DNA of 42,596 nucleotides from an uncultured Gammaproteobacteria bacterium (GCA_913009875.1 CAJVYS010000015.1:1-42596); one strand, 5' to 3'. Counted from the stretch's first letter, positions 28,651 through 37,017 are shown. Notes: generated from the sequence alone by a model not told the origin. Numbers and translations are program-made.

Positions 28651-31068
28651 ATGAGCCTGCTGTCCGGTTTTCAGGCCAATCGCGCCATTGCCGCATTAAT
28701 GACGGAAAACGCCGCTGCAACGCCCGAAGGCAAACGGGCCGCGGTAAAGCTGAAACAGATCGGTGAGCCCGCCATTGCCAAGCTCATCGAGGCTCTGGGC
28801 AATACCCAGCACCCCGCCGTGATCGAGCAGCTACTGCTGGGCTTCGTGCGCAACACCACCCTGCCCTATTATCTGGCCGGCCTGACCAGTGAAGACGACA
28901 GCATCGTCGCCGGTGTCAGCCGCATCCTGTGTCGTTCAGGCGACTTCGAGCCCAACCAGCTGTTCGAGCAGCTCGACCACCCGGACATCTCCAAGTCGGC
29001 ACTGTGCGAAATTCTCCTCGCCCATTCAGGCCGCATCAAGCCCAATATCCTGCTCGGCATGCTGGATCGTGTTTCCAGCAAGGTGCGTCCCATGCTTTAC
29101 CGCCTGCTGGACAAGGTGGCCGACGAGGCGCTGCTGCCCGACATCATCCGTCGCCTGGACGCCAAACAGCCCATGGTACGCACCCACCTGGTGCAGGTGC
29201 TGTCCCGCTTTGACAACCCGCGCAGCCTCAACGCCCTCATCGGCGCCCTCGACGACCCCAATAAGGCGGTGCGCCAGTCCGCCCTGCAGGGCCTGGCGAA
29301 GATGCAGGCGCCGCAGGCGGTGGAGGCTATCTGCCGGCTGCTCGGCGACCCCGATCTCACCGTGCAGGCCGCGGCCATCGAGACCCTGGTCAAGATCCGC
29401 GCCCCGAACACGGTGAAATATCTGGTTGATGTCCTGCAGGACGAATCCGAATATGTGCGCCGCGCCGCCGTCGAGGTACTCAACGAGATCGGCGACCAGA
29501 ACGCCGTCAAGGACCTGCTCAACGCCCTGCGCGACGTGGACTGGTGGGTCAAGGTGCGCGCCGCCGACGCCCTCGGCGCCATCGGTGGCCCCAAGGTGTT
29601 CGACGCCATCCTCGCCCTGATCCGCGACGAAGACGAATTCCTGCGCCGCACCGCGGTGGAAATCCTCAACACCAGCAAGGATCCGCGCTCCTTCGATCGC
29701 CTCATCGAGGCCCTGCGTGATGACGACTGGTGGGTACGCGAACGCGCCGTGGACGCCCTCGCCGGCATCGGCGATGAACGCGCCGTACCGCACCTGATCA
29801 CCATGCTGGAAGAAAACCCCGAGGCTGGCCAAGTCGTGATCCGCGCACTGCACAACCTGGGTGACAAGCGAGCCATCAATCCACTCCTGAAACAGCTCGA
29901 GCACGCCGACAACACAGTCCGCAAGGAGGCCCTGCGCGCCCTGCAAACCCTCACCGACGAATCCAATGCCGGTAAGGTACAGGAAGCTGCCACCGAGCTC
30001 ATGAATGTAAGTCAGGACGAAGTGGGCAGCGTTGCCAGCGAGACCGTGAAAACCCTCGTCACCCGCTACGGCGACCGCAGCACCCACATCATGGGTACAG
30101 CAAAGGAGATCGCGCTGGAAGACGAACCGACACAGATGACCTCGATATCGGACTCGCAGAAGACCCACGCCCTGGAGAGCAGCCCCAACGTCATCGACAG
30201 CAGTGACGGCATCATCAATCCCGCCAAACTGGTGCCCAACAGCATCCTCACCGACCGCTATCACGTGGTACGCAAGATCGGCGAAGGTGCCTTCGGCACC
30301 GCCATCCTGGTGGACGACCTGATGGTCAACGACCAGTTCGTGCTCAAGTTCCTCAACCCGCATGTGGCCTCGGATGAGAACATGATCCAGCGCTTCCTGC
30401 ACGAGCTGCGCTACGCGCGCAAGATCACCCACGAGAACGTTATCCGCATCTACGACCTGGTCACCTTCGGCCAAACCTACGCCATCTCCATGGAGTATTT
30501 CCCCAGCCATTCACTGGCGGACGAGTTGCGCAAGGACGGCCTGATGGATCGCCGGCGCGGTTTGCACATCCTCGGCGAAATCTGCAAGGGCATGGCCCGG
30601 GCGCAGGAAGTCAGCGTGGTGCACCGCGACCTCAAGCCGGCCAATATCCTCATCAACGACGAGGACATCGTCAAGATCGTCGACTTCGGCCTCGCCGCCG
30701 CGGCCAGCAAGTCCGACTCGCGCCTGACCAAGAGCGGCATCCTGGTGGGCACCCCGACCTACATGGCGCCGGAACAGGTACGCGGCCGCACCATCGATTC
30801 GCGCACCGATATCTACACCCTGGGCATCATTATGTACGAGCTGTTCAGCGGACAGGCGCCGTACACCGGCGAAGAGTCCATGGCCATCCTGTTTCAGCAT
30901 GTGGAAGGCAAGGCCAAACCACCACGCGAAATCAACCCGGACATCCCGGAATCGCTGGAGGCCATTATCACCAAGGCCATGGCGGTCGATCCCGAACAGC
31001 GCTTCCAGACCTTCGATGAGCTGCGCGCAGCACTCGAGGCCGCCTCCACCGAGATAGGACAGACCTGA
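28651..31068 (+). CDS. HEAT-repeat Ser/Thr protein kinase
   Basis: An 805-residue soluble protein. Residues about 20-450 are tandem HEAT/PBS-type repeats of about 31 residues with recurring (D/E)xxWWVRxRAxDALxxIG units, a protein-binding scaffold. A polar linker (about 455-530) includes EDEPTQMTSIS near residue 490. The C-terminal Hanks-type kinase (about 535-800) has GEGAFG at 544-549, the ATP lysine K566, HRDLKPANI at 658-666, DFG at 678-680 and GTPTYMAPEQVRGR, so it should be active. No transmembrane segment or PASTA domain is present. Its TGA overlaps the next ATG by one base. I infer that it phosphorylates partners in this locus, including the FHA proteins. Confidence 0.93.
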   Translation: MSLLSGFQANRAIAALMTENAAATPEGKRAAVKLKQIGEPAIAKLIEALGNTQHPAVIEQLLLGFVRNTTLPYYLAGLTSEDDSIVAGVSRILCRSGDFEPNQLFEQLDHPDISKSALCEILLAHSGRIKPNILLGMLDRVSSKVRPMLYRLLDKVADEALLPDIIRRLDAKQPMVRTHLVQVLSRFDNPRSLNALIGALDDPNKAVRQSALQGLAKMQAPQAVEAICRLLGDPDLTVQAAAIETLVKIRAPNTVKYLVDVLQDESEYVRRAAVEVLNEIGDQNAVKDLLNALRDVDWWVKVRAADALGAIGGPKVFDAILALIRDEDEFLRRTAVEILNTSKDPRSFDRLIEALRDDDWWVRERAVDALAGIGDERAVPHLITMLEENPEAGQVVIRALHNLGDKRAINPLLKQLEHADNTVRKEALRALQTLTDESNAGKVQEAATELMNVSQDEVGSVASETVKTLVTRYGDRSTHIMGTAKEIALEDEPTQMTSISDSQKTHALESSPNVIDSSDGIINPAKLVPNSILTDRYHVVRKIGEGAFGTAILVDDLMVNDQFVLKFLNPHVASDENMIQRFLHELRYARKITHENVIRIYDLVTFGQTYAISMEYFPSHSLADELRKDGLMDRRRGLHILGEICKGMARAQEVSVVHRDLKPANILINDEDIVKIVDFGLAAAASKSDSRLTKSGILVGTPTYMAPEQVRGRTIDSRTDIYTLGIIMYELFSGQAPYTGEESMAILFQHVEGKAKPPREINPDIPESLEAIITKAMAVDPEQRFQTFDELRAALEAASTEIGQT

Positions 31069-32162
31069 TGGCGCGCATCGACGCCTTCCTCAAACTGGGC
31101 CGTGAACAGGGCTGCACCGACATCCACTTTGCCGTCGGCACCCCACCGCTGCTGCGTCTGCTGGGCGATCTGGCACCGATCAAATACCGCGCCCTCAGCG
31201 CGGAAGAACTGGAAAGCCTGGTGTTTGAGATCCTCAATGACAAGCAACGCACGGAATTCGAGGCCGGACAGGATCTGGACTTTTCCTACCAGGGCGACGA
31301 GGTCGGCCGTTTCCGCGTCAGCCTGTTTCGCAAGATCGGTGGCATCGGCGCCGCCTTCCGTGTCATCCCGCCCGCCATTCTGACCCTGGAAGACCTGGAA
31401 CTGCCGCCGGTGGTGGCCCGGTTTCTCGATGCCAACCAGGGCCTGATTCTGGTCACCGGCGCCACCGGTACCGGCAAGTCCACCACCCTCACCGCCATGC
31501 TGGATCTGCTCAACAAGACGCGGCGACTGAACATCATCACCCTCGAAGACCCTATCGAGCAGATTCACAAGAGCCAGCTGTCACTCGTAGTACAGCGCGA
31601 AGTGGGTACTCATGTGGAAAGCTTTGCCGAAGGTCTGCGCGCTGCCCTGCGCGAAGACCCGGACGTTATCCTGGTCGGCGAGCTGCGCGACCCGGAGACC
31701 ATCATGATGGCCATGACCGCCGCCGAGACCGGCCACCTGGTGCTGGGCACCCTGCACACCACCTCCGCCGCCAAGACCCTGGACCGCATCATCGACGCCA
31801 TGCCCACCTCGCAGAAGACCCAGGCCAGCCTGTTCCTGGCCCAGCACCTTCGTGGCGTCGTCAGCCAGAAGCTGGTCAAGAGCGCCGACGGGCGCTCGCG
31901 CAAGGCCATCGTGGAAATCTTCGTCAACACCCCCGCCATCGCCAACCTGATCACCAGCGGCAAGGTGTTCCAGATTCCTTCCGTACTGCAGACCGGGCGC
32001 GACAAGGGCATGCAGCTGATGGACCAGGCCCTGCTGGAGGCCATCCAGCGCAAGGAGATCGACCCGGACGACGCCTACATCCACGCCACGGAAAAGCAGC
32101 AGTTCCAGCGCTTTGTCACCGACCCGGATCTGCTGCCCCAGGTCGACTTGGCCGTCTCTTAG
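31068..32162 (+). CDS. PilT/PilU-type retraction ATPase, paralogue 1
   Basis: A 364-residue secretion-superfamily hexameric ATPase. It has the N-terminal PAS-like region (CTDIHFAVGTPPLLRLLGDL), Walker A GATGTGKSTT (about residues 129-138), the Asp box ITLEDPIE, Walker B DPDVILVGELRD and the His box LGTLHTTSAAKTLDRI. PilT proteins power pilus retraction at the inner membrane. It starts by overlapping the kinase stop and is followed by a second PilT-like gene. No pilin or pilus-assembly genes are adjacent, so the motor it drives is unknown; PilU-like behaviour is possible. Confidence 0.92.
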   Translation: MARIDAFLKLGREQGCTDIHFAVGTPPLLRLLGDLAPIKYRALSAEELESLVFEILNDKQRTEFEAGQDLDFSYQGDEVGRFRVSLFRKIGGIGAAFRVIPPAILTLEDLELPPVVARFLDANQGLILVTGATGTGKSTTLTAMLDLLNKTRRLNIITLEDPIEQIHKSQLSLVVQREVGTHVESFAEGLRAALREDPDVILVGELRDPETIMMAMTAAETGHLVLGTLHTTSAAKTLDRIIDAMPTSQKTQASLFLAQHLRGVVSQKLVKSADGRSRKAIVEIFVNTPAIANLITSGKVFQIPSVLQTGRDKGMQLMDQALLEAIQRKEIDPDDAYIHATEKQQFQRFVTDPDLLPQVDLAVS

Positions 32163-32171
32163 GGCCGTCTC

Positions 32172-33269
32172 ATGAGCCGCGTCAACGCCTTCCTCGAACT
32201 GCTGGTCAAGCAAAAGGGATCCGACCTGCATCTGGTGTCCGGCAACCCGCCGCGCATCCGCCTGTTCGGCGAAATCCACCCGGTGAAATATCGTGAACTG
32301 AGCAGCGACGAAACCCAGGATCTGCTGTTCGAGATCATGCCCGACCACGCACGGCAACGATTCGAGAGCCGTGGTGGCGCCGATTTTGCCTATGAGATTC
32401 CCGGCGTATCCCGTTTCCGCGTCAATATCTTCCGCCACCTCAACGGCATCGGCGCCGTATTCCGTGCCGTACCGGGCAACGTCGTGCCGATGGAGAAACT
32501 GCGCCTGCCCGCATCATTAAAAAATCTTACTCGCCAGCGCAAGGGACTGATCCTGGTTACCGGCCCCACCGGTTCCGGCAAGTCCACCACCCTGGCAGCG
32601 ATGATTGACTACATCAACAGCCAGCGCAAAGGCCACATCATCACCATCGAAGACCCGGTGGAACACCTGCACGAAAACAAGGGCTGCCTGATCAGCCAGC
32701 GCGAGATCGGCGAACACACCGACAGTTTCGCCCACGCCCTGCGCTCCGCCCTGCGCGAAGACCCGGATGTCATCCTGGTGGGTGAAATGCGTGATCTGGA
32801 AACCATCAGCCTGGCCGTCACCGCCGCCGAGATGGGCATCCTGATCCTCGCCACCCTGCATACCAACGGCGCCGCCGCCGCCATCGACCGCATTATCAAC
32901 GTTTTTCCGCCCGGCGAAGAACCGTATATCCGCACCATGCTCTCCACCTCACTGTGCGGCGTGGTCTCGCAGCAGTTGGTGCGCACCGCCGATCAGCGCG
33001 GCCGACTTGCAGCTGTGGAGACTCTGATCAATAATGCAGCAACATCGAATATCATTCGTGAAGGCAAGACCGAGCAGCTCGAAAACGTCATCCAGGGCGG
33101 TGCCTTGCAGGGCATGCAGAGCATCGACACGGCGCTGCGCCGTCTTCTCGACGAGAAGCTCATCACGGGTGAAGAGGCCTATCGGAAGGCACGAATCAAG
33201 TCGAACTTCGAGCAATACAGGGAACAAGATGAGCCAGCCCCAGCCCCCACGCCAACCGCCCAAAATTAG
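32172..33269 (+). CDS. PilT/PilU-type retraction ATPase, paralogue 2
   Basis: 365 residues, clearly homologous to the preceding gene but substantially diverged. Walker A is GPTGSGKSTT, the Asp box ITIEDPVEHLHENK, Walker B DPDVILVGEMRD and the His box LATLHTNGAAAAIDRI; the C-terminal IIREGKTEQLENVIQGG resembles canonical PilT. It lies nine bases after paralogue 1 and its 3' end overlaps the first FHA gene by 41 bases. Two adjacent but unequal copies recall the PilT/PilU pair, one main motor and one accessory. A Pro/Ala-rich tail ends the protein. Confidence 0.92.
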   Translation: MSRVNAFLELLVKQKGSDLHLVSGNPPRIRLFGEIHPVKYRELSSDETQDLLFEIMPDHARQRFESRGGADFAYEIPGVSRFRVNIFRHLNGIGAVFRAVPGNVVPMEKLRLPASLKNLTRQRKGLILVTGPTGSGKSTTLAAMIDYINSQRKGHIITIEDPVEHLHENKGCLISQREIGEHTDSFAHALRSALREDPDVILVGEMRDLETISLAVTAAEMGILILATLHTNGAAAAIDRIINVFPPGEEPYIRTMLSTSLCGVVSQQLVRTADQRGRLAAVETLINNAATSNIIREGKTEQLENVIQGGALQGMQSIDTALRRLLDEKLITGEEAYRKARIKSNFEQYREQDEPAPAPTPTAQN

Positions 33270-34023
33270 TCTGGTGAAGGATTCCAGCACCCCGTCAAAC
33301 CACACAGAAGGGGCCGACCCCATGCTGAGCACGGAGTCCCCAAAGACCGAGCGAAAGCTCATTCTGACCCTGGAAGGCGACGTAGTACGCGAATACACCG
33401 TCGGCCCCAAAAGCATCAGCATCGGCCGCAAGCACGGCAACGACATCCAGCTCAACGACCTCACCATCAGCGGTCGTCACGCCATGATCACCAGCATCCC
33501 CGACTACGTCTTCATCGAAGATCTGGGCAGCACCAACGGCACCCTGGTCAATGGCAACCACATCAAGAAGGTCGCGCTGGAACACGGCGACATCATCCAG
33601 ATCGGCCACCACCAGTTCACCTATCTGTGCCAGATCGAGGCCAAATACGAACCCACCATGTTCGTCAAGGCCGAGTTCGACGAAACCCAGATGATCATCC
33701 CCGAATGGGACGAGGCCAGCGAAGCCATCATCAAGGGCCAGCCGCTGGGCGGCCTGCGCACCCTCAACGGTCCGGTCACCAAATCCGTCATGGAGCTGCG
33801 CAAGGCCTACAACGCCATCGGTTTTCAGGGCAAGCGCATGGCCCTCATCACCCGCAGCACCAAGGGCTATACCATCGCCGCCGTCACCAGCACCCGCAGC
33901 CGGCGCACCATGGACATTCCCCTCGTCAACGGCATCCCCCTGAGCACGGAACCCCAGCCCCTGAGCGAAAACGATGTCATCAATATTGCCGGATTCGAGG
34001 TGGAATTTTATTACATTCGCTGA
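33229..34023 (+). CDS. FHA-domain protein, paralogue 1
   Basis: 264 residues from ATG 33229, preceded by AGGGA; ATG 33322 (MLSTESPKTE) also has a good GAAGGGG site and would give 233 residues, closer to the next paralogue. The FHA domain has ISIGRKHGNDIQLNDLTISG followed by RH and DLGSTNGTLVNG, so phosphothreonine binding is likely. After a linker with YEPTMFVKAEFDETQMIIPE, a conserved C-terminal region ends in IPLVNGIPLS and DVINIAGFEVEFYYI and resembles a degenerate second FHA-like sandwich without binding residues. It is in the kinase/PilT operon and 57 bases before its paralogue. Confidence 0.9.
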   Translation: MSQPQPPRQPPKISLVKDSSTPSNHTEGADPMLSTESPKTERKLILTLEGDVVREYTVGPKSISIGRKHGNDIQLNDLTISGRHAMITSIPDYVFIEDLGSTNGTLVNGNHIKKVALEHGDIIQIGHHQFTYLCQIEAKYEPTMFVKAEFDETQMIIPEWDEASEAIIKGQPLGGLRTLNGPVTKSVMELRKAYNAIGFQGKRMALITRSTKGYTIAAVTSTRSRRTMDIPLVNGIPLSTEPQPLSENDVINIAGFEVEFYYIR

Positions 34024-34080
34024 CGACCCTTTCTTTTACATGCAAGCCAGGATGTACAACTTCATTGAGAGAAGGCCGAA

Positions 34081-34755
34081 ATGAATGGAAAACTGATCCT
34101 GACCCTCGATGGCGAGGTCATCAATGAGTACCCCATAGAGGAAGAATCCCTGACCATTGGTCGCAAGCACGGCAATGAAATACAACTCAATGACCTCACC
34201 ATCAGCGGGCGCCACGCACTGATCATCGCACAGAGCAAACAGACCTATATTGAGGATCTGGGCAGCACCAACGGCACCCTGCTCAACGGCAATCACATCA
34301 AAAGCGCCGTACTCAAACATGGCGACATCATTCAGACCGGCCATCACCAGTTTACCTTCCTGTGCGAAGGACAGAAAAAGTATGAGCCCACCATGTTCGT
34401 CAAGGCGGAGCTGGATGAAACCAAGATGGTATTACCGGATTGGGAATCCCGTGAAGAAGGCATCAAGGGCCAACCCCTGGCGGGTCTTCGTACCCTTAAC
34501 GGCCCCCTTGCCCGCACCATCATGGAGCTGCGCAAACCCTTCAACACTGTGGGTTTTCAAGGCAAAAAGCTGGCACTCATCAGCCGCAGCCTGGAAGGCT
34601 ACAACATCTGTGCCGTACCCAATAACCAGGGCAACCTCACCACCGGTGCCCCTCTGCTGAACGGCGAGCCCCTCGGTCCCGTACCACAGGATCTCAAGGC
34701 CAGTGACATTATCAACATCGCCGGTTTCGAGGTGGAATTTTTTCTGATTCACTGA
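34081..34755 (+). CDS. FHA-domain protein, paralogue 2
   Basis: A 224-residue tandem paralogue of the preceding protein, similar along its whole length. The FHA core is LTIGRKHGNEIQLNDLTISG plus RH, and [16 protein letters not shown]. The linker has YEPTMFVKAELDETKMVLPD, and the C-terminal conserved region ends GFEVEFFLIH. FHA domains read phosphothreonine; with the kinase in the same operon, these proteins are probable readers of its products. AGAGAAGG precedes the ATG. It is the last gene of the operon. Confidence 0.9.
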   Translation: MNGKLILTLDGEVINEYPIEEESLTIGRKHGNEIQLNDLTISGRHALIIAQSKQTYIEDLGSTNGTLLNGNHIKSAVLKHGDIIQTGHHQFTFLCEGQKKYEPTMFVKAELDETKMVLPDWESREEGIKGQPLAGLRTLNGPLARTIMELRKPFNTVGFQGKKLALISRSLEGYNICAVPNNQGNLTTGAPLLNGEPLGPVPQDLKASDIINIAGFEVEFFLIH

Positions 34756-34823
34756 GAAGGGATCGCATCATAAAAGCGAGTTGTTGACATTCTTACCGTA
34801 AACCTGGAACACCGGTAACAAAC

Positions 34824-34975
34824 TCAGTAACCCCAGTCCTTATGCCCCAGTGGGGCCTTGCTCAATATTTCCCGGTACTGCCGCCACTGCGGCATGAAGC
34901 TGTCCATCAACGCCACGAAGCGGTCATTGTGATGACGTTCCAACAGAATCGCCACTGTCGGCGACGCCGGGGATA
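34824..34975 (-). pseudogene. C-terminal remnant of an M48/YgjP-like metallopeptidase
   Basis: Only the C-terminal end remains: LLERHHNDRFVALMDSFMPQ, then WRQYREILSKAPLGHKDWGY and stop. This matches the tail of the SprT/YgjP-like metallopeptidases that often accompany restriction systems. The HExxH active site is missing. The reading frame is fused directly to an unrelated ATPase fragment at about 34975, so this is a deletion junction, not a working gene. Confidence 0.65.
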
Positions 34976-35256
34976 CCCAGGAATCGACGTTGAACTCAAC
35001 ATCCTGGCACTTGATTTTGGCCGATCGGGCAAAGCTGGCCAATGCACCAAGCGCCTTTTCCAAGGCATTTTTTGCTGCCCCTCGCCCCGGCTCAACCGAA
35101 TCAGCGTTGACCGCAGCGCCGGCCCGATAATCGCAGGTAGCGAACGATCTTCCGGCGCCTCGATCACCACCGGCATATAACCTTCATCTTCCGCATCCAA
35201 ACGAATACGGTGCAACAGCACCGTCTTGCCGACGCCCCGCGAGCCGTAGTAAGTCC
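34976..35256 (-). pseudogene. AAA ATPase fragment, frameshifted and truncated by REP cluster
   Basis: From the REP boundary the frame reads YYGSRGVGKTVLLHRIRLDA with an intact Walker A, then DEGYMPVVIEAPEDRS and LPAIIGPALRSTLIRLSRGE. A frameshift at about 35075-35085 moves the continuation (ALEKALGALASFARSAKIK) to another frame. The start codon and some 50 N-terminal residues are absent, replaced by the REP cluster at 35257, and everything after the first third is lost. It resembles the archaeal-type/antitoxin-like AAA ATPases of mobile gene pools. Confidence 0.75.
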
Positions 35257-35483
35257 GGTGGATGCGCTGCGCTTATCCACCCTACATTCGCATTTCCCGA
35301 TCCACTCAAATAAACCGTAGGGTGGATAAGCGCAGCGCATCCACCATCCACTACATTCGCATGCCCCGATCCGCCCCAACAAAACGTAGGGTGGATAAGC
35401 GCAGCGCATCCACCATCCACTATATTCGCATGCCCCGATCCGCCCCAACAAAACGTAGGGTGGATAAGCGCAGCGCATCCACC
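35257..35483. repeat. left REP cluster of the RAYT element
   Basis: A 29-base unit starting GTAGGGTGGATAAGCGCAGC and ending CATCCACC occurs four times: inverted at 35257-35285 and direct at 35317-35345, 35386-35414 and 35455-35483. The direct copies have an exact 69-base period, with near-identical 40-base spacers (ATTCGCATGCCCCGATCC). The inverted and first direct copies can form a long hairpin. The cluster ends five bases before the transposase stop. Confidence 0.95.
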
Positions 35484-35488
35484 GATCC

Positions 35489-36007
35489 TCACTCCCAATC
35501 AAGCCCAGCGATATCATCAGGCTCACTGTTCCCCCAGGATTCCTCGTACCATCCCTTCGACACGCACCGTTTGAAACTCGACCACGGCCAATCCCCCGGT
35601 CGTAACACCAAGCCATGCTTGACGGGATTGTAGTGAATGTAATCCATATGCATCCGCCAGTCGTGCTCATTGTGGAGAGCATGTTCCCAAAAGCGCCGCT
35701 GCCAGACCAAACGCTCATTGCGGTCATTGGAGCGGCTGTCGATACCCCGCGAAGCGGCCTTCTTGATTTCCCGCCAACGGCCGGAATAATCGCTGTCACC
35801 ATCCGGCAAGCGCCAGATACAATGCAGGTGATCCGGCAGGATCACAATCGCATCAATTTCAAAAGGCTTATCGGCGAGGACTTTCCGAAACGCGTCGCGC
35901 AAATAGGCCACCCGTTCGGGTCCGTCAAAAATCGGGGCACGGCGATGGGTCACCACGGTAAAGAAAAACACCCCACCGGGAATGATGGCACGGCGGTAAT
36001 TGCTCAT
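35489..36007 (-). CDS. REP-associated tyrosine transposase (RAYT)
   Basis: A 172-residue Y1 HUH-type enzyme of the IS200/IS605-related RAYT group. The HUH motif is H60-L-H62 in ILPDHLHCIW, and the nucleophilic tyrosine is most likely Y123 in MDYIHYNPVKHGL. The WREIKK and RRFWEHAL segments between them are typical. RAYTs bind, nick and rejoin REP hairpins and are proposed to spread them. Here the gene is intact and enclosed by REP clusters at 35257-35483 and 36043-36269, which are almost certainly its cognate substrates. Confidence 0.94.
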   Translation of the reverse strand: MSNYRRAIIPGGVFFFTVVTHRRAPIFDGPERVAYLRDAFRKVLADKPFEIDAIVILPDHLHCIWRLPDGDSDYSGRWREIKKAASRGIDSRSNDRNERLVWQRRFWEHALHNEHDWRMHMDYIHYNPVKHGLVLRPGDWPWSSFKRCVSKGWYEESWGNSEPDDIAGLDWE

Positions 36008-36042
36008 GGTTTGGAGTCCTTTCCGATGTTTGGCGCCAGTTC

Positions 36043-36269
36043 GGTGGATGCGCTGCGCTTATCCACCCTACATTTGCATTTCCCGATCCACCCAAACAAG
36101 CCGTAGGGTGGATAAGCAAAGCGCATCAATCAACCACTACATTCGCATTTCCCGATCCACCCAAACAAACCGTAGGGTGGATAAGCAAAGCGCATCAATC
36201 AACCACTACATTCGCATTTCCCGATCCACCCAAACAAACCGTAGGGTGGATAAGCGCAGCGCATCCACC
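36043..36269. repeat. right REP cluster of the RAYT element
   Basis: Same architecture as the left cluster: inverted copy at 36043-36071, then direct copies at 36103, 36172 and 36241, again with 60- and 69-base offsets. The two middle copies are variants (ATAAGCAAAGCGCATCAATC in place of the consensus); the outer ones keep the consensus. Total length is 227 bases, the same as the left cluster. Confidence 0.95.
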
Positions 36270-36474
36270 AACCACGGCCATCATGTCCAAGGACCAGACC
36301 AGCCGAACCCTTCCGGTCAGCAGTTCCTGCAGTGTCTTGTGGCAGGTTTATGAAAGGCATCAAAATACCCGAAATAACAATGAAACACACAGGACGCCCT
36401 TAGATAAATAATGACGAGTGCTGATAAACTATCAATGAGTTCAGGATAATGCAGGACAGTATAGGAGGATGGAA

Positions 36475-36561
36475 TGGTGCCCGGGGCCGGAATCGAACCG
36501 GCACGGCCGTGAAGCCGAGGGATTTTAAGTCCCTTGTGTCTACCAGTTTCACCACCCGGGC
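36475..36561 (-). tRNA. tRNA-Leu (UAA)
   Basis: An 87-base class II tRNA with acceptor GCCCGGG pairing to CCCGGGC, anticodon TAA in the ACTTAAAATC loop, a long variable arm, GGTTCGATTCC T-arm and encoded CCA. It is the last of three tandem tRNAs. Confidence 0.97.
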
Positions 36562-36681
36562 GGCGAGCGGTTTCAACAGCGGTAACTATTACAGAAAACC
36601 ATCGGCGCGGGAAGCGCAACAGGTTCATTACCGTGCAGGGAAAGATATCGAAAGGACTGGCCAGGAACGGCGGACGATAAG

Positions 36682-36755
36682 TGGAGGCTGAGCCCGGAGT
36701 CGAACCGAGGTACACGGATTTGCAGTCCGCTGCATAGCCACTCTGCCACTCAGCC
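36682..36755 (-). tRNA. tRNA-Cys (GCA)
   Basis: 74 bases; acceptor GGCTGAG, anticodon GCA in CTGCAAATC, GGTTCGACTCC T-arm and encoded CCA. It lies between tRNA-Gly and tRNA-Leu, as in E. coli glyW-cysT-leuZ. Confidence 0.97.
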
Positions 36756-36846
36756 GGCTATCTAAAAAACATCGTCAATAATGCAAAAGATCTAACTGAA
36801 AAAACCCCGACCACTTCGACCGAGGCTTTCCGAAAACCCAAAGATT

Positions 36847-36922
36847 TGGAGCGGGAAACGAGATTCGAACTCGCGACCCCAACCTTGGCAAGGTTGTGCT
36901 CTACCAGCTGAGCTATTCCCGC
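36847..36922 (-). tRNA. tRNA-Gly (GCC)
   Basis: 76 bases; acceptor GCGGGAA, D-arm AGCTCAGCTGGTAGAGC, anticodon GCC in CTTGCCAAG, T-arm GAGTTCGAATCTC and encoded CCA. First of the tRNA trio downstream of pgsA. Confidence 0.97.
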
Positions 36923-36995
36923 GTCACGCCTTCAAGAGCGCTGTATTTTACAGTCCAAGGGAGGACTGTCAAGCCTTTCACCACACAAAATACGC

Positions 36996-37017
36996 AGGGC
37001 ACTTCTAGAAGCGCCCT
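36996..37017. repeat. small palindrome (AGGGCACTTCTAGAAG type)
   Basis: A 22-base near-perfect palindrome immediately after the pgsA stop. Its ends match the outer arms of the longer inverted repeat at 25626-25682. Confidence 0.75.

Noticed and set aside
29026-30510. 494-codon minus-strand ORF within the HEAT-repeat kinase gene
   Set aside because: Shadow frame created by GC-rich codon bias; the plus-strand protein has periodic HEAT repeats and a complete kinase.
24847-34755. Type VI secretion regulatory cluster
   Set aside because: Kinase, phosphatase and FHA genes are present, but none of the structural T6SS genes is in the window.
35317-35483. CRISPR-like array: 29-base repeats every 69 bases
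   Set aside because: The spacers are nearly identical to each other, an inverted copy precedes the array, the same layout recurs at 36043-36269, and a RAYT lies between; these are REP elements.
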